Positions 15,298 to 22,143 of a DNA stretch of 32,870 nt are shown here, piece by piece. The stretch is from positions 1 to 32,870 of IMG/VR virus record IMGVR_UViG_3300047325_000063. One strand, given 5' to 3'. Source of the stretch: a virus. The position numbers and the translations under genes were made by a program. The notes beneath the pieces were generated by a model. That model was not told the DNA's origin. It did not search any database and was given only the letters and a program-made list of their open reading frames with translations. The first letter of the stretch is position 1; each line of letters opens with the position of its first letter.

Positions 15298-17040
15298 TTA
15301 ATCCTGTAAGACACCAACGGTTAGATACAGATCTGTTGTTGTTGTAAAGGTAGGCGTACCTGTTGTGACTAGTACACCATAAAGTCCGGCAGTGGCAGAC
15401 GTTAAAGATTGCCCGATACCAGAGATCGTATAGAAAGTTCCAGTTCCGAGTCCGCTATCATAGCCAGATAGATAGAATGGGCCAATAACTTTGCTAATGT
15501 CGGCGGAGTTAATAGCGGGTGAGCTTTTATCTGTCCAAGTCGAGCTTGTTGGATTTGCGGTGAAAAGATAAAGCTTAAAACCAGCAGTCTGATTACTTTT
15601 GCATGTTAATACAATACTCTCAAGAACTCCGGTCTGAGCTGTTCCAAAAATAGAGGCCCAAGATAGAAGTCCGCCAACTACTTGACCTGCAGTATAAGCG
15701 CTGCCCGATGTACAGGTTACTGTAGTTCCGACGATACCAGAACGCGTTGCAATACTGCCAATGATGTTTGTTCCCGCCGGGAGGGCTTGAGTCGGATCGA
15801 GTCCAACGGTAACGATTGAGGTATCGGGGGCGGAAGAGACGATCGTCGTGACCGTGACCTGTGGTCCGGTTCCGGTCAAAGCTGTGCTGAGTCGAACACG
15901 GAACTGAGAGAACCCGGCGACCGGGATCTGCCAGGCATGGCTCGTGGCGCTAGCGCATGAGAATGTGAGATCGGTGAGATACGAATCAGTTCGCGGAGCC
16001 TTGACCCCAAGCCACGTGACACCGTCATAGACTTCCCAGGTCAGTGTACCACCGGTAATCGTCCCCGAGGGAACGACTGTCACGATGACGGTATCGTAGC
16101 CATTGACCGTCGAGGTTGCAGCCGTGTTGACTGCCGTTCCTGAAGACCAGGCTACGGCCGCTGGTGCCAGGTACGCATCGTAAATCGGTATGGGGTTAGT
16201 TACTGAGACCGCGGCGCCGGCGACCTGTACGCCCACTGAGCCGAGCAAGTTCGTGCCGGCCGGGAGAGCCTGGCTTGGATCGAGGCCAACCGTAACGATC
16301 GACGTATCCGGAGCCGACGAGGTGATGATCGTCAGCGAGACGCCTGGACTCGTTCCGCTAAGGGCCGTACTTAACCGGACGCGGAACTGTGGGAAGCCGG
16401 CAACCGGGATCTGCCAAGCATGGTTGCCTGGAGCTCCCGACATCGTGAAGGTGCTGTCGGTCTGATATGAATCGGTCCGAGGAGCTTTAACGCCTAGCCA
16501 GTTTACTCCATCATAGAGTTCCCATGTCAGCGCACCGCCGGTGATCGTACCTGAGAGGACAGCTGTTACTACGACAGTATCGTAGCCGGCAGTATTCACG
16601 GTGAGAGCTGTATTGAGAGCGGTTCCGGAAGCCCATGCCACGGTCGATGGCGCCAAGTAGGCATCGTACATGGGAATTGGATTGGTTGGACCGACCGCGG
16701 CTCCGGAAACTTGAATACCAACAGATCCGATAGTTTGGCTTCCTGCGTTTAGACCTACCGCCCCAATGATGTTTCCACCAGCTGGTAGCGACGGTAGGCT
16801 ACTAACTGCGACGGTTGTTGCCGGTCCGGTAATCGTTGCAGTCGGGAGGGATCCAGATACCAGGACCAGGATTGAGCTGGCAACCGCTTGGGAGATGTTG
16901 GTAAGTTGAGCCGTAGAGAAAGCGCTGAGGTCAGACGACGTCGGGGCAGAACGTGTTAGAGACACGCCCGTGAGTGGATCGTAGTATCCAAGCTGGTCGA
17001 GATTCGGCCCGCTGGGACTAAACTTGACGATGAGCGCCAT
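15298..17040 (-). CDS. Virion-surface-type protein with shared N-terminal module and tandem 162-aa repeat (580 aa)
   Basis: Residues about 18-64 (GYYDPLTGVSLTRSAP, FSTAQLTNISQAV, LVLVSG) form the N-terminal module shared with the 150-aa and 117-aa proteins. Residues about 105-266 and 267-428 are two tandem copies of a beta-rich domain (NPIPxYDAYLAP, LTWExYDGVxWLGVKAPRTD, HAWQIPVAGFxQFRVRLSTAL). The last about 140 residues form a different domain (YTAGQVVGGLL, LESIVLTCKSNQTAGFKLYL, DISKVIGPFYLSG) of a kind common in phage structural proteins of unknown function. It follows the capsid gene after a strong hairpin. ATG start with AAGGAG 5 nt upstream. The C-terminal part is more AT-rich than the rest. 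A capsid decoration fibre or spike is a reasonable inference. Confidence 0.75.
   Translation of the reverse strand: MALIVKFSPSGPNLDQLGYYDPLTGVSLTRSAPTSSDLSAFSTAQLTNISQAVASSILVLVSGSLPTATITGPATTVAVSSLPSLPAGGNIIGAVGLNAGSQTIGSVGIQVSGAAVGPTNPIPMYDAYLAPSTVAWASGTALNTALTVNTAGYDTVVVTAVLSGTITGGALTWELYDGVNWLGVKAPRTDSYQTDSTFTMSGAPGNHAWQIPVAGFPQFRVRLSTALSGTSPGVSLTIITSSAPDTSIVTVGLDPSQALPAGTNLLGSVGVQVAGAAVSVTNPIPIYDAYLAPAAVAWSSGTAVNTAATSTVNGYDTVIVTVVPSGTITGGTLTWEVYDGVTWLGVKAPRTDSYLTDLTFSCASATSHAWQIPVAGFSQFRVRLSTALTGTGPQVTVTTIVSSAPDTSIVTVGLDPTQALPAGTNIIGSIATRSGIVGTTVTCTSGSAYTAGQVVGGLLSWASIFGTAQTGVLESIVLTCKSNQTAGFKLYLFTANPTSSTWTDKSSPAINSADISKVIGPFYLSGYDSGLGTGTFYTISGIGQSLTSATAGLYGVLVTTGTPTFTTTTDLYLTVGVLQD
15757..16242 (-). 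repeat. Tandem 486-bp repeat, copy 2 (580-aa protein)
   Basis: This copy encodes residues about 267-428, from GSVGVQVAGAAVSVTNPIP to LPAGTNIIG. A third copy starts (GSIATRSG) but is replaced at once by the unrelated C-terminal domain. Confidence 0.75.
16243..16728 (-). repeat. Tandem 486-bp repeat, copy 1 (580-aa protein)
   Basis: This copy encodes residues 105-266 of the 580-aa protein, from IGSVGIQVSGAA to the LPAGTNLL that opens the next copy. The translated copies are highly similar, while the DNA differs at many third positions. Confidence 0.75.
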
Positions 17041-17058
17041 CTAAGCTCCTTAAAATGA

Positions 17059-17091
17059 GATACAGGCGGCGGAAAACCCGCCGCCTGTATC
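17059..17091 (-). terminator. Strong terminator-like hairpin after the capsid gene
   Basis: GATACAGGCGGCGG (17059-17072) and CCGCCGCCTGTATC (17078-17091) form a perfect 14-bp stem with a 5-nt loop. On the minus strand the stem is followed by TCATTTTAAGGAG, giving a short T-tract. It lies 38 nt after the capsid stop and about 7 nt before the Shine-Dalgarno of the 580-aa gene. It probably separates the highly expressed capsid transcript from the downstream surface genes, with partial read-through. Confidence 0.75.
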
Positions 17092-17129
17092 GGGAAGCAC
17101 TAGCCAGATTTCGACGTGCCGGTTGTTGC

Positions 17130-18245
17130 TTAGACCGAGTGGACCGTGAGCGGACGGTTGTAGCTCGGGGTGAGCGAGACCGCACGGATCTGAACGACGC
17201 CGCGGCCCTCGTTGAAGACGCCGGGAGCGTAGCGCTCTTTGACGCGGAAGCTCGTGATGTCGAGCATCGGGTTCTTGAACTCGTCGGTCTGCAGATCTTC
17301 GCGGATCAGGATGGCACCGACGTTGTCCCGATCGAGCAGGAACATGTCGAAGGTCCGGTTGACGCGATCGATCGGCGCGAACGGGGTCAGGATGATCTCG
17401 AAGCTGAACGGCAGGCGAGACTGGATCGACTGCGGGCCGAGCTCGATATCCTTGACCGGGTAGGCGACGTTCTGACCTGGGAAGACGACGTTCTGAGCGA
17501 GCGATCCTAGGATGTCGTTCTTCGCGAACACGGCCCAGACCAGCGGATGGATCAAGAGCGTCGTCGGAACGAAGCCGTTGTACATCAGGCCGGCGAAGAG
17601 GTCGATGAAGTCGAAGACCGAGAGGGTGTTGTTGGGCTGACCGTCGGGGCCGAGACCCGTGGTGTGCTGGGTCGGATCCGACTGGTTGTTGTCCATGAAC
17701 ACGTGGCTGTGCTTGTAGAGCTCTTTGAAGAGCCACTCTTCTTTGAAGCGAGCCATCGCGCGGCCGGCGTGACGAAGGTGCAGGCCGATGACATCCCACT
17801 CGGAATCTGTGATCATCTCGTCGGAGATCTTGACTGCGAGACCGACCTTGCGGACCTTCAGTTCGAAGGTCGACCGGTGACGCTGGAATTCGAGAGCCTG
17901 CTCTTTGTAGGGCTGGCCTTCGTCGACGAAGTGGGCCTGAATGAGGCCGACCGAGGGGAACTCGATCGAGTTGCCATTCTGGACCCGGATGGTCGTGAAG
18001 AACTGGCTCGCGACGTACACGGGCTCAGCCGCTTCGCGCATGACGCCGGTCATGATGCGGGGGACGAGGACTGCGGAGTCAGCGGAGTTCAACGCCTCTT
18101 TGACGGTGATCCGGGGAATGGCTTCGCCGGCTTCGTTACGCAGCCACTCTTCGAAGCCTTCGGTGCTCGCGCGCTGAAGCGACTCCGAGAAGTGCTTCTT
18201 GACTACGTCAGCATAGTTCTTGCCGAGAGTCATTTCGGTTGCCAC
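17130..18245 (-). CDS. Major capsid protein, HK97 fold
   Basis: This protein forms the icosahedral shell. It has the HK97-fold layout: a charged N-terminal arm (1-50), a beta-rich E-loop-like stretch (about 85-135, with NSIEFPSVGLIQAHFVDEGQ), a long spine helix (about 149-176, DVIGLHLRHAGRAMARFKEE), and a C-terminal beta region with TTLLIHPLVWAVFAKN and ERYAPGVFNEGRGVVQIR. Length (371 aa) is normal for the family. There is no extra N-terminal scaffold domain, which agrees with a separate scaffold upstream. The start is GTG: AGGAG lies 11 nt upstream, an in-frame TAG lies three codons before it, and the first ATG is four codons further in. Order protease-scaffold, accessory protein, capsid supports the call. 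Confidence 0.88.
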   Translation of the reverse strand: MATEMTLGKNYADVVKKHFSESLQRASTEGFEEWLRNEAGEAIPRITVKEALNSADSAVLVPRIMTGVMREAAEPVYVASQFFTTIRVQNGNSIEFPSVGLIQAHFVDEGQPYKEQALEFQRHRSTFELKVRKVGLAVKISDEMITDSEWDVIGLHLRHAGRAMARFKEEWLFKELYKHSHVFMDNNQSDPTQHTTGLGPDGQPNNTLSVFDFIDLFAGLMYNGFVPTTLLIHPLVWAVFAKNDILGSLAQNVVFPGQNVAYPVKDIELGPQSIQSRLPFSFEIILTPFAPIDRVNRTFDMFLLDRDNVGAILIREDLQTDEFKNPMLDITSFRVKERYAPGVFNEGRGVVQIRAVSLTPSYNRPLTVHSV

Positions 18246-18256
18246 AGAGATCTAGT

Positions 18257-18268
18257 CTCCTAAAGGAG
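18257..18268 (-). promoter_or_regulatory. Capsid gene ribosome binding site within a small inverted repeat
   Basis: The minus strand reads CTCCTTTAGGAG, so the AGGAG Shine-Dalgarno (18257-18261) can pair with the CTCC just upstream. Spacing to the GTG start is 11 nt, longer than for most genes here. The pairing is only 4-5 bp with a tiny loop, so any translational effect is speculative. Confidence 0.4.
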
Positions 18269-18355
18269 TTCTTGCTCAAGTGGCCTTTACGGCGTTTTTA
18301 GCTAGCATGCCGAAGTCCCCGAGCCCAAGTTCTTACAGGTGCTGACTTGCAGGTC

Positions 18356-18383
18356 GGGGAGGGCGACTTTCATCGCCCTCCCC
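18356..18383 (-). terminator. 11-bp hairpin after the 435-aa gene
   Basis: GGGGAGGGCGA (18356-18366) and TCGCCCTCCCC (18373-18383) form a perfect 11-bp stem with a 6-nt loop, 16 nt after the stop of the 435-aa gene. No T-tract follows on the minus strand, so it may be a processing or 3'-end-protecting structure rather than a true terminator. Confidence 0.55.
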
Positions 18384-18399
18384 AGAAAGCCAATCCGGC

Positions 18400-19707
18400 T
18401 TAGACGAGGTCGATGAACAAGCGCATCGACCCGATGACGCCCTGGAAGTCGATCTTGGAAGGAACGCCGACGATCTGGTTCTCGAGTGACGTATAGGTGA
18501 TCGAGTACGTTTCGGTACCGGTCTGACCGGACTTCGTTATGTACACGATGCCGCGGTAGCGATCGATGTTGTAGTCCACGTTCTCGGTCAGCGGGGTCGT
18601 CGGATCCGCTCCGTAGACCAACATCTTGGTCGGGAACGGATGGTCTGGGCTTGGGTTGGTCGCGCCCTGCATGTCGCGAGCGACGCGCTTGTGGTTGAGC
18701 TGGATCGTGTTGATGACGGTTGTCGCGTTGAACGTGTTCTGGGTACCGTTACCGACGTTCTCCGTGTAGTCGACCGCCGCCATGCGTGCGCCGTCGGTCA
18801 GGCCGGGGATACCCATGGCATCCCAGAGCTGCTCGGGGAAGCGAGTAACCAGGTCGTTGTACTGATAGTACGCCGGGTACTGGTTCTGCTGAGCGTTGAG
18901 GTCGGGACGGGCGTTGGTTACCGAACCGATCGTGCCGTTCACGGTGTCGCCGGCGCCGCCGTCAGGCGTCATCAGCGGAGCGTTGACATCGTAGGGGTTG
19001 AACATTTCCTGCTGGCCGCCCATTTCGCCGTTCATGGCGGACCACTCCCACATGACCCACTGGAGCCAACCTTGGACCGGCATGTTGCGGTCGATGACGA
19101 TCGCTTTGCCGACGATCTGCTCGATCGAGACGCCGTCCCACTTGATGATCTTACCATTGGGATCGGACATCACGTGGTCGCCGGGGTTGATCGCGGTGCC
19201 GGTACCGTCGTAGACGCAGCCCCACTTCATGCCCTGGGCAAGTGCGGAGTTGCCGCCGAAGTACGGCAGTTCGATGTAGCTGGTACGGGTGACCGTTGGG
19301 TAGTTACCCTTGAAGCGATCGTTGAGCCGCTTGAAGCAGTTCTTGTACGCGATGCCGATCGGCTTATTGGCAAGACGCGTGTAGTTGCCGTAGGGCGTCT
19401 GCTGAGTCGTGCCGTAGCCGCCGTTGGCGATCGTGATGCACGTCGTCATGAAATCGGTGTCGTAGTCCTTGGCGTACGGAGTGCCGGCGCGATGCGAGAC
19501 GACAGTACCCTTGGCGATCTGGACTTCCGCGGGGCGGAAGTACGTGCCGGCGAAGGGATACGTGAACTGCACGGGCAGGTAGGGATCGACGACGAATGTC
19601 TCGGCGAAGTTGTGGAGCTCGTCGGTGATGACGAGAGAGTTCTGGGTGCGGAAGACGTTGTTCGCGCCGTCCTCGAGCTGCCAGGAACCACCCTGAGGAA
19701 GTAACAT
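18400..19707 (-). CDS. Probable capsid accessory/decoration protein (435 aa)
   Basis: The family is not recognised with certainty. The protein is beta-rich with many aromatics. Residues about 45-70 (LPVQFTYPFAGTYFRPAEVQ) and 163-208 (GCVYDGTGTAINPGDHV, then NGKIIKWDGV and IVGKAIVIDRNMP) resemble the 'parameter plus barrel' pattern of phage head decoration proteins. The last 75 residues (KMLVYGADPTTPLTENVDYN, then GIVYITKSGQTGTETYSITY) look like an immunoglobulin-like or fibronectin-like end domain. It sits between the protease-scaffold and the capsid gene, where decoration proteins are often found. The ATG start has GGAGG 12 nt upstream, which is long, but no better start is visible. An auxiliary capsid role is inferred from position and pattern. 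Confidence 0.6.
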   Translation of the reverse strand: MLLPQGGSWQLEDGANNVFRTQNSLVITDELHNFAETFVVDPYLPVQFTYPFAGTYFRPAEVQIAKGTVVSHRAGTPYAKDYDTDFMTTCITIANGGYGTTQQTPYGNYTRLANKPIGIAYKNCFKRLNDRFKGNYPTVTRTSYIELPYFGGNSALAQGMKWGCVYDGTGTAINPGDHVMSDPNGKIIKWDGVSIEQIVGKAIVIDRNMPVQGWLQWVMWEWSAMNGEMGGQQEMFNPYDVNAPLMTPDGGAGDTVNGTIGSVTNARPDLNAQQNQYPAYYQYNDLVTRFPEQLWDAMGIPGLTDGARMAAVDYTENVGNGTQNTFNATTVINTIQLNHKRVARDMQGATNPSPDHPFPTKMLVYGADPTTPLTENVDYNIDRYRGIVYITKSGQTGTETYSITYTSLENQIVGVPSKIDFQGVIGSMRLFIDLV

Positions 19708-19804
19708 AGGTGAGGGAATCCTCCGTGCTGAGCCAGCGAACGCACACTGGTAATCATCAGCAGGATACGGACTTACGCCTTACATCGTCTTCCGCTTACC
19801 CGTA
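19708..19804 (-). other. 97-bp spacer between protease-scaffold and 435-aa gene
   Basis: The spacer holds the GGAGG ribosome binding site of the 435-aa gene. No strong hairpin, repeat or promoter is visible. Confidence 0.5.
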
Positions 19805-21691
19805 TTACTTCGGAAGGTGTTTGACGAGCTCCGAAACTCCGCGGCTGACCTTTTTCTGAGCTGACTTGCTACCCAGGAAGGCCGCCAAGATGGTTCCGCC
19901 ATCGTCGGCCAGGTTGTCGGGAGTGGTTTCTGTGAGCTCGTTTTCGAGGCCGAGACCGGACTTTCCGACCCGGGCGCTTGCGAAGATCTGGGAAGCTTCA
20001 GTCGTGGCTTCGGTCAGTTGAGTCTGCAGGTCGGCAGTCTCGAGAGCCAGTAGCTCGTCCATCTTTGCACTGCGGGTCGCTTCGTCGAGGCCCTGAACCG
20101 TGAGGATCGCTTCGACGACGGTAGCCTTGGTGGTAGCTTGGGCGGCTTCGAGTTCGGTGCCGAGGTCCTGAACCTGAACCGTGAGGGTGTCGAATTCGGC
20201 ATCCCGGTCGAGTGCTTCGCGGGTCAGGGTGCCAATCTCGCCCTCGAGGTTTTCGATCTTGGCCTTGAGTTCGGCTTCGAGGGTCGAACTCTCGGCTGCG
20301 GTTTTGACCAGGAAGCCCTTGGAGGTGAGCAGTGTCTTGGCGGCTTCGATCTGAGCTTCTTCGGGCTCTTGGGTCGAGGCCTGATGCTTGATCGCTGCGG
20401 CTCGGAGGATCCGACGAGCCCGGACTCCGGCGTCTTGATTCTCTGTTTTCCCACCGACGGCGGGGCCGAGCACGACCCAGGTCAACGAGGTGCGAAGGGC
20501 GGTCGGATCGATTTGACCCTCTGCGTTGCGGTATGGGAACCGGCGGATCTTCTTTCCGTCCGCGTTCTCGAGAACGAGCGCAAAGGCGGTATCGGGCAAA
20601 GCGGAATTGTTCTCTGTCGATAGTACGCAATAGGCGACCTCGTTCAGCTCATCTTCGTGGTCGGGGTTGTTGACGAAGACGTACTCGGCGAGCTTCTTGA
20701 CTTCACCAACCGTCTTAACCCCGAAGTAACCCATGACCTCACCGGTGTAGACAGCATCTTCTTGTGTTTTGAGAAGATTGTAATATACACTGACGGGGTT
20801 CGCGGAGATATGATTACGCATGATACCGAAGTGTTCATTGAGAATTTCAGCGACGGACCGATCAACAGGTTCGGCCGGCGGATCGACGGGGTCGACCACG
20901 GGATCCGTTACGGACTCGGTAAGGGTCGGACGGCTCCAGAGCGAGATGCTCTCTTCGGCATCGGCCTCGGCCTTTTTACCCTTGAGCTTCACTTCTTTGA
21001 CTTCCATCGAAGTCACGCGGCTCTTGGCGTCTGAGGGAGTGACGACCATCGAGTACTCCCGGCCATAGCAGTTGCCGACCATGACCTTAGCAAGCTTCGC
21101 GCCGGCTTCGGTCTTGGGAACTTCGACAAAGCGTCCCTCGTAGTCGGTGCCCTTTTCGCCCTTCTTATAGAACTTGCCGCGCTGGTGCTCGTGGAAGAGT
21201 CCACCCCAGCCGGCGGCTTGGAGGTCTTCATCGCAGATGGAGCACTTAGCCGTGTCGACGTCGAGACCGACGGAGCCGGTCTGATATTCGCCGCGCAGGA
21301 ACTTTGCGATCGCGTCGGGTTCGGTGATCTCAGCGGTCAATGCTAAGTGGCCTGGCGTCTTGCCGGACTTCTCGACCCACTCGGCTTTGGTCATCCGGCC
21401 GATGATGTTATCGACGTTGCTGCCGTCGTGGTTCTTGATGACCGGCGCCGGATGAGGCTTGAGCCAGCTCTCGAGGCCACCGGGATTGCCCTGGTCGTCG
21501 CGCTCGGTGTGAGTGAGACCCTCTTTGGAGTAATGAGTATAGTTGCGGGTCAGGCCTTCGTGGATCGCCTCGAGGTTGATCTCGAGTGCGTAGGATCCGC
21601 CCCCCGGCATGAGCGCTTCGGTTACTCGCGTAACGTTAGCTTCTTCGATTTTGGGAGTGTGTAGCGCGAAGCTCTCGGTGACTCGAAACAT
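19805..21691 (-). CDS. Prohead maturation protease fused to scaffold (628 aa)
   Basis: This is a head assembly protein. Residues about 30-225 match the prohead protease pattern (HK97 gp4/S78/U35 type): PAPVIKNHDG with candidate catalytic His88, NIIGRMTKAEW, GHLALTAEI, then YQTGSVGLDV with candidate Ser140 and later GREYSMVVTPSD. A CSIC (150, 153) plus HEH (167, 169) insert may bind zinc. Residues 260-275 are a Pro/Asp-rich linker. Residues 300-410 form a separate alpha/beta region. Residues about 465-570 are a long Glu/Ala/Leu coiled coil typical of scaffolds, and the C-terminus is basic (KSAQKKVSRGVSELVKHLPK), as scaffolds use to contact capsid. The ATG at 21691 overlaps the upstream TAA (TAATG) with GAGG 8 nt before it. 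The frame stays open 58 codons further upstream inside the nuclease gene, but that part is Arg/Trp-rich shadow. Confidence 0.8.
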   Translation of the reverse strand: MFRVTESFALHTPKIEEANVTRVTEALMPGGGSYALEINLEAIHEGLTRNYTHYSKEGLTHTERDDQGNPGGLESWLKPHPAPVIKNHDGSNVDNIIGRMTKAEWVEKSGKTPGHLALTAEITEPDAIAKFLRGEYQTGSVGLDVDTAKCSICDEDLQAAGWGGLFHEHQRGKFYKKGEKGTDYEGRFVEVPKTEAGAKLAKVMVGNCYGREYSMVVTPSDAKSRVTSMEVKEVKLKGKKAEADAEESISLWSRPTLTESVTDPVVDPVDPPAEPVDRSVAEILNEHFGIMRNHISANPVSVYYNLLKTQEDAVYTGEVMGYFGVKTVGEVKKLAEYVFVNNPDHEDELNEVAYCVLSTENNSALPDTAFALVLENADGKKIRRFPYRNAEGQIDPTALRTSLTWVVLGPAVGGKTENQDAGVRARRILRAAAIKHQASTQEPEEAQIEAAKTLLTSKGFLVKTAAESSTLEAELKAKIENLEGEIGTLTREALDRDAEFDTLTVQVQDLGTELEAAQATTKATVVEAILTVQGLDEATRSAKMDELLALETADLQTQLTEATTEASQIFASARVGKSGLGLENELTETTPDNLADDGGTILAAFLGSKSAQKKVSRGVSELVKHLPK

Positions 21692-22143
21692 TAGGCGAGC
21701 CTCTTCAGAAGGTTGACTAGCACTTGCTCGCAGCCACCAAGATCGGTGACGATCTGCGATCCGGTAAATCTTACGACCTGCCAGCCAAGGTTTTCGATCT
21801 CTCGCTGGCGTTTGAGGTCCCGGCGCTTTTGGGCCGGCGAAGAATGATAGGCAGCCCCGTCGCACTCGATCGCGATATCGGACTCAGGGAGAGCAAAATC
21901 GAGGTAATACGATCGGCCGTTATGGCGAGTGACTCGGTACTGAGCCCGGTACTTCAGGCCCATCGTTTGCAGCAGCCAGCCTAAACGCCGTTCGATGTAA
22001 GACGGGACGTATCTCTGCTTTACAGTACGCCGCGGCTTGGCTGTTTTCGGCTTCTTCCGAGCTTGGGTAGTCTTTGTCGCCCGGCGAGTAGTCTTCTTGC
22101 TGGCTTTCTTGGCGGCTGCCTTACGCGGCCGTGGGGAGGGCAT
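21691..22143 (-). CDS. DUF559/Vsr-like endonuclease with basic tail (150 aa)
   Basis: Residues 1-44 form a strongly basic Lys/Arg tail (19 basic residues), likely a DNA-binding arm. Residues about 45-150 match the DUF559/very-short-patch-repair-like branch of the PD-(D/E)xK nucleases: YIERRLGWLL, YYLDFALPESDIAIECDG with candidate Asp82, Glu93 and Asp95, then AYH (His100), KRQREIENLGWQVVRFTGSQ. The likely role is a DNA nick or cut on packaged or host DNA, but substrate and specificity cannot be read. Its first 23 bp overlap the end of the portal gene in another frame, and its stop overlaps the next start (TAATG), so it is embedded in the head operon. The Shine-Dalgarno is weak, which suggests coupled translation. 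Among head genes it may act in DNA processing at the portal. Confidence 0.8.
   Translation of the reverse strand: MPSPRPRKAAAKKASKKTTRRATKTTQARKKPKTAKPRRTVKQRYVPSYIERRLGWLLQTMGLKYRAQYRVTRHNGRSYYLDFALPESDIAIECDGAAYHSSPAQKRRDLKRQREIENLGWQVVRFTGSQIVTDLGGCEQVLVNLLKRLA

Larger units (their letters stand above)
18246..18399 (-). other. Longest intergenic gap (154 bp), leader of the capsid gene
   Basis: This leader contains the hairpin at 18356-18383 next to the upstream gene's stop, then about 90 nt without coding potential, then the capsid ribosome binding site. It is the most likely place for a dedicated capsid promoter, but no convincing -35/-10 pair was found by eye. Confidence 0.5.

Noticed and set aside
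17050-17799. Minus-strand frame (249 codons) in another phase over the capsid gene
   Set aside because: Arg/Pro/Ser-rich shadow overlapping the true capsid frame and the terminator hairpin.
17547-18263. Plus-strand frame (238 codons) opposite the capsid gene
   Set aside because: Antisense shadow of the capsid gene, with low-complexity Val/Asp/Glu composition.
18640-19704. Long plus-strand frame (354 codons) opposite the 435-aa gene
   Set aside because: It mirrors codon positions of a well-supported minus-strand gene, is Val/Asp/Arg-heavy with no motif, and sits in an operon with no other plus-strand gene.
21692-21865. 58-codon upstream extension of the protease-scaffold frame
   Set aside because: It overlaps the nuclease gene, is Arg/Trp/Pro-rich, and a well-placed ATG with coupling (TAATG) exists at 21691.
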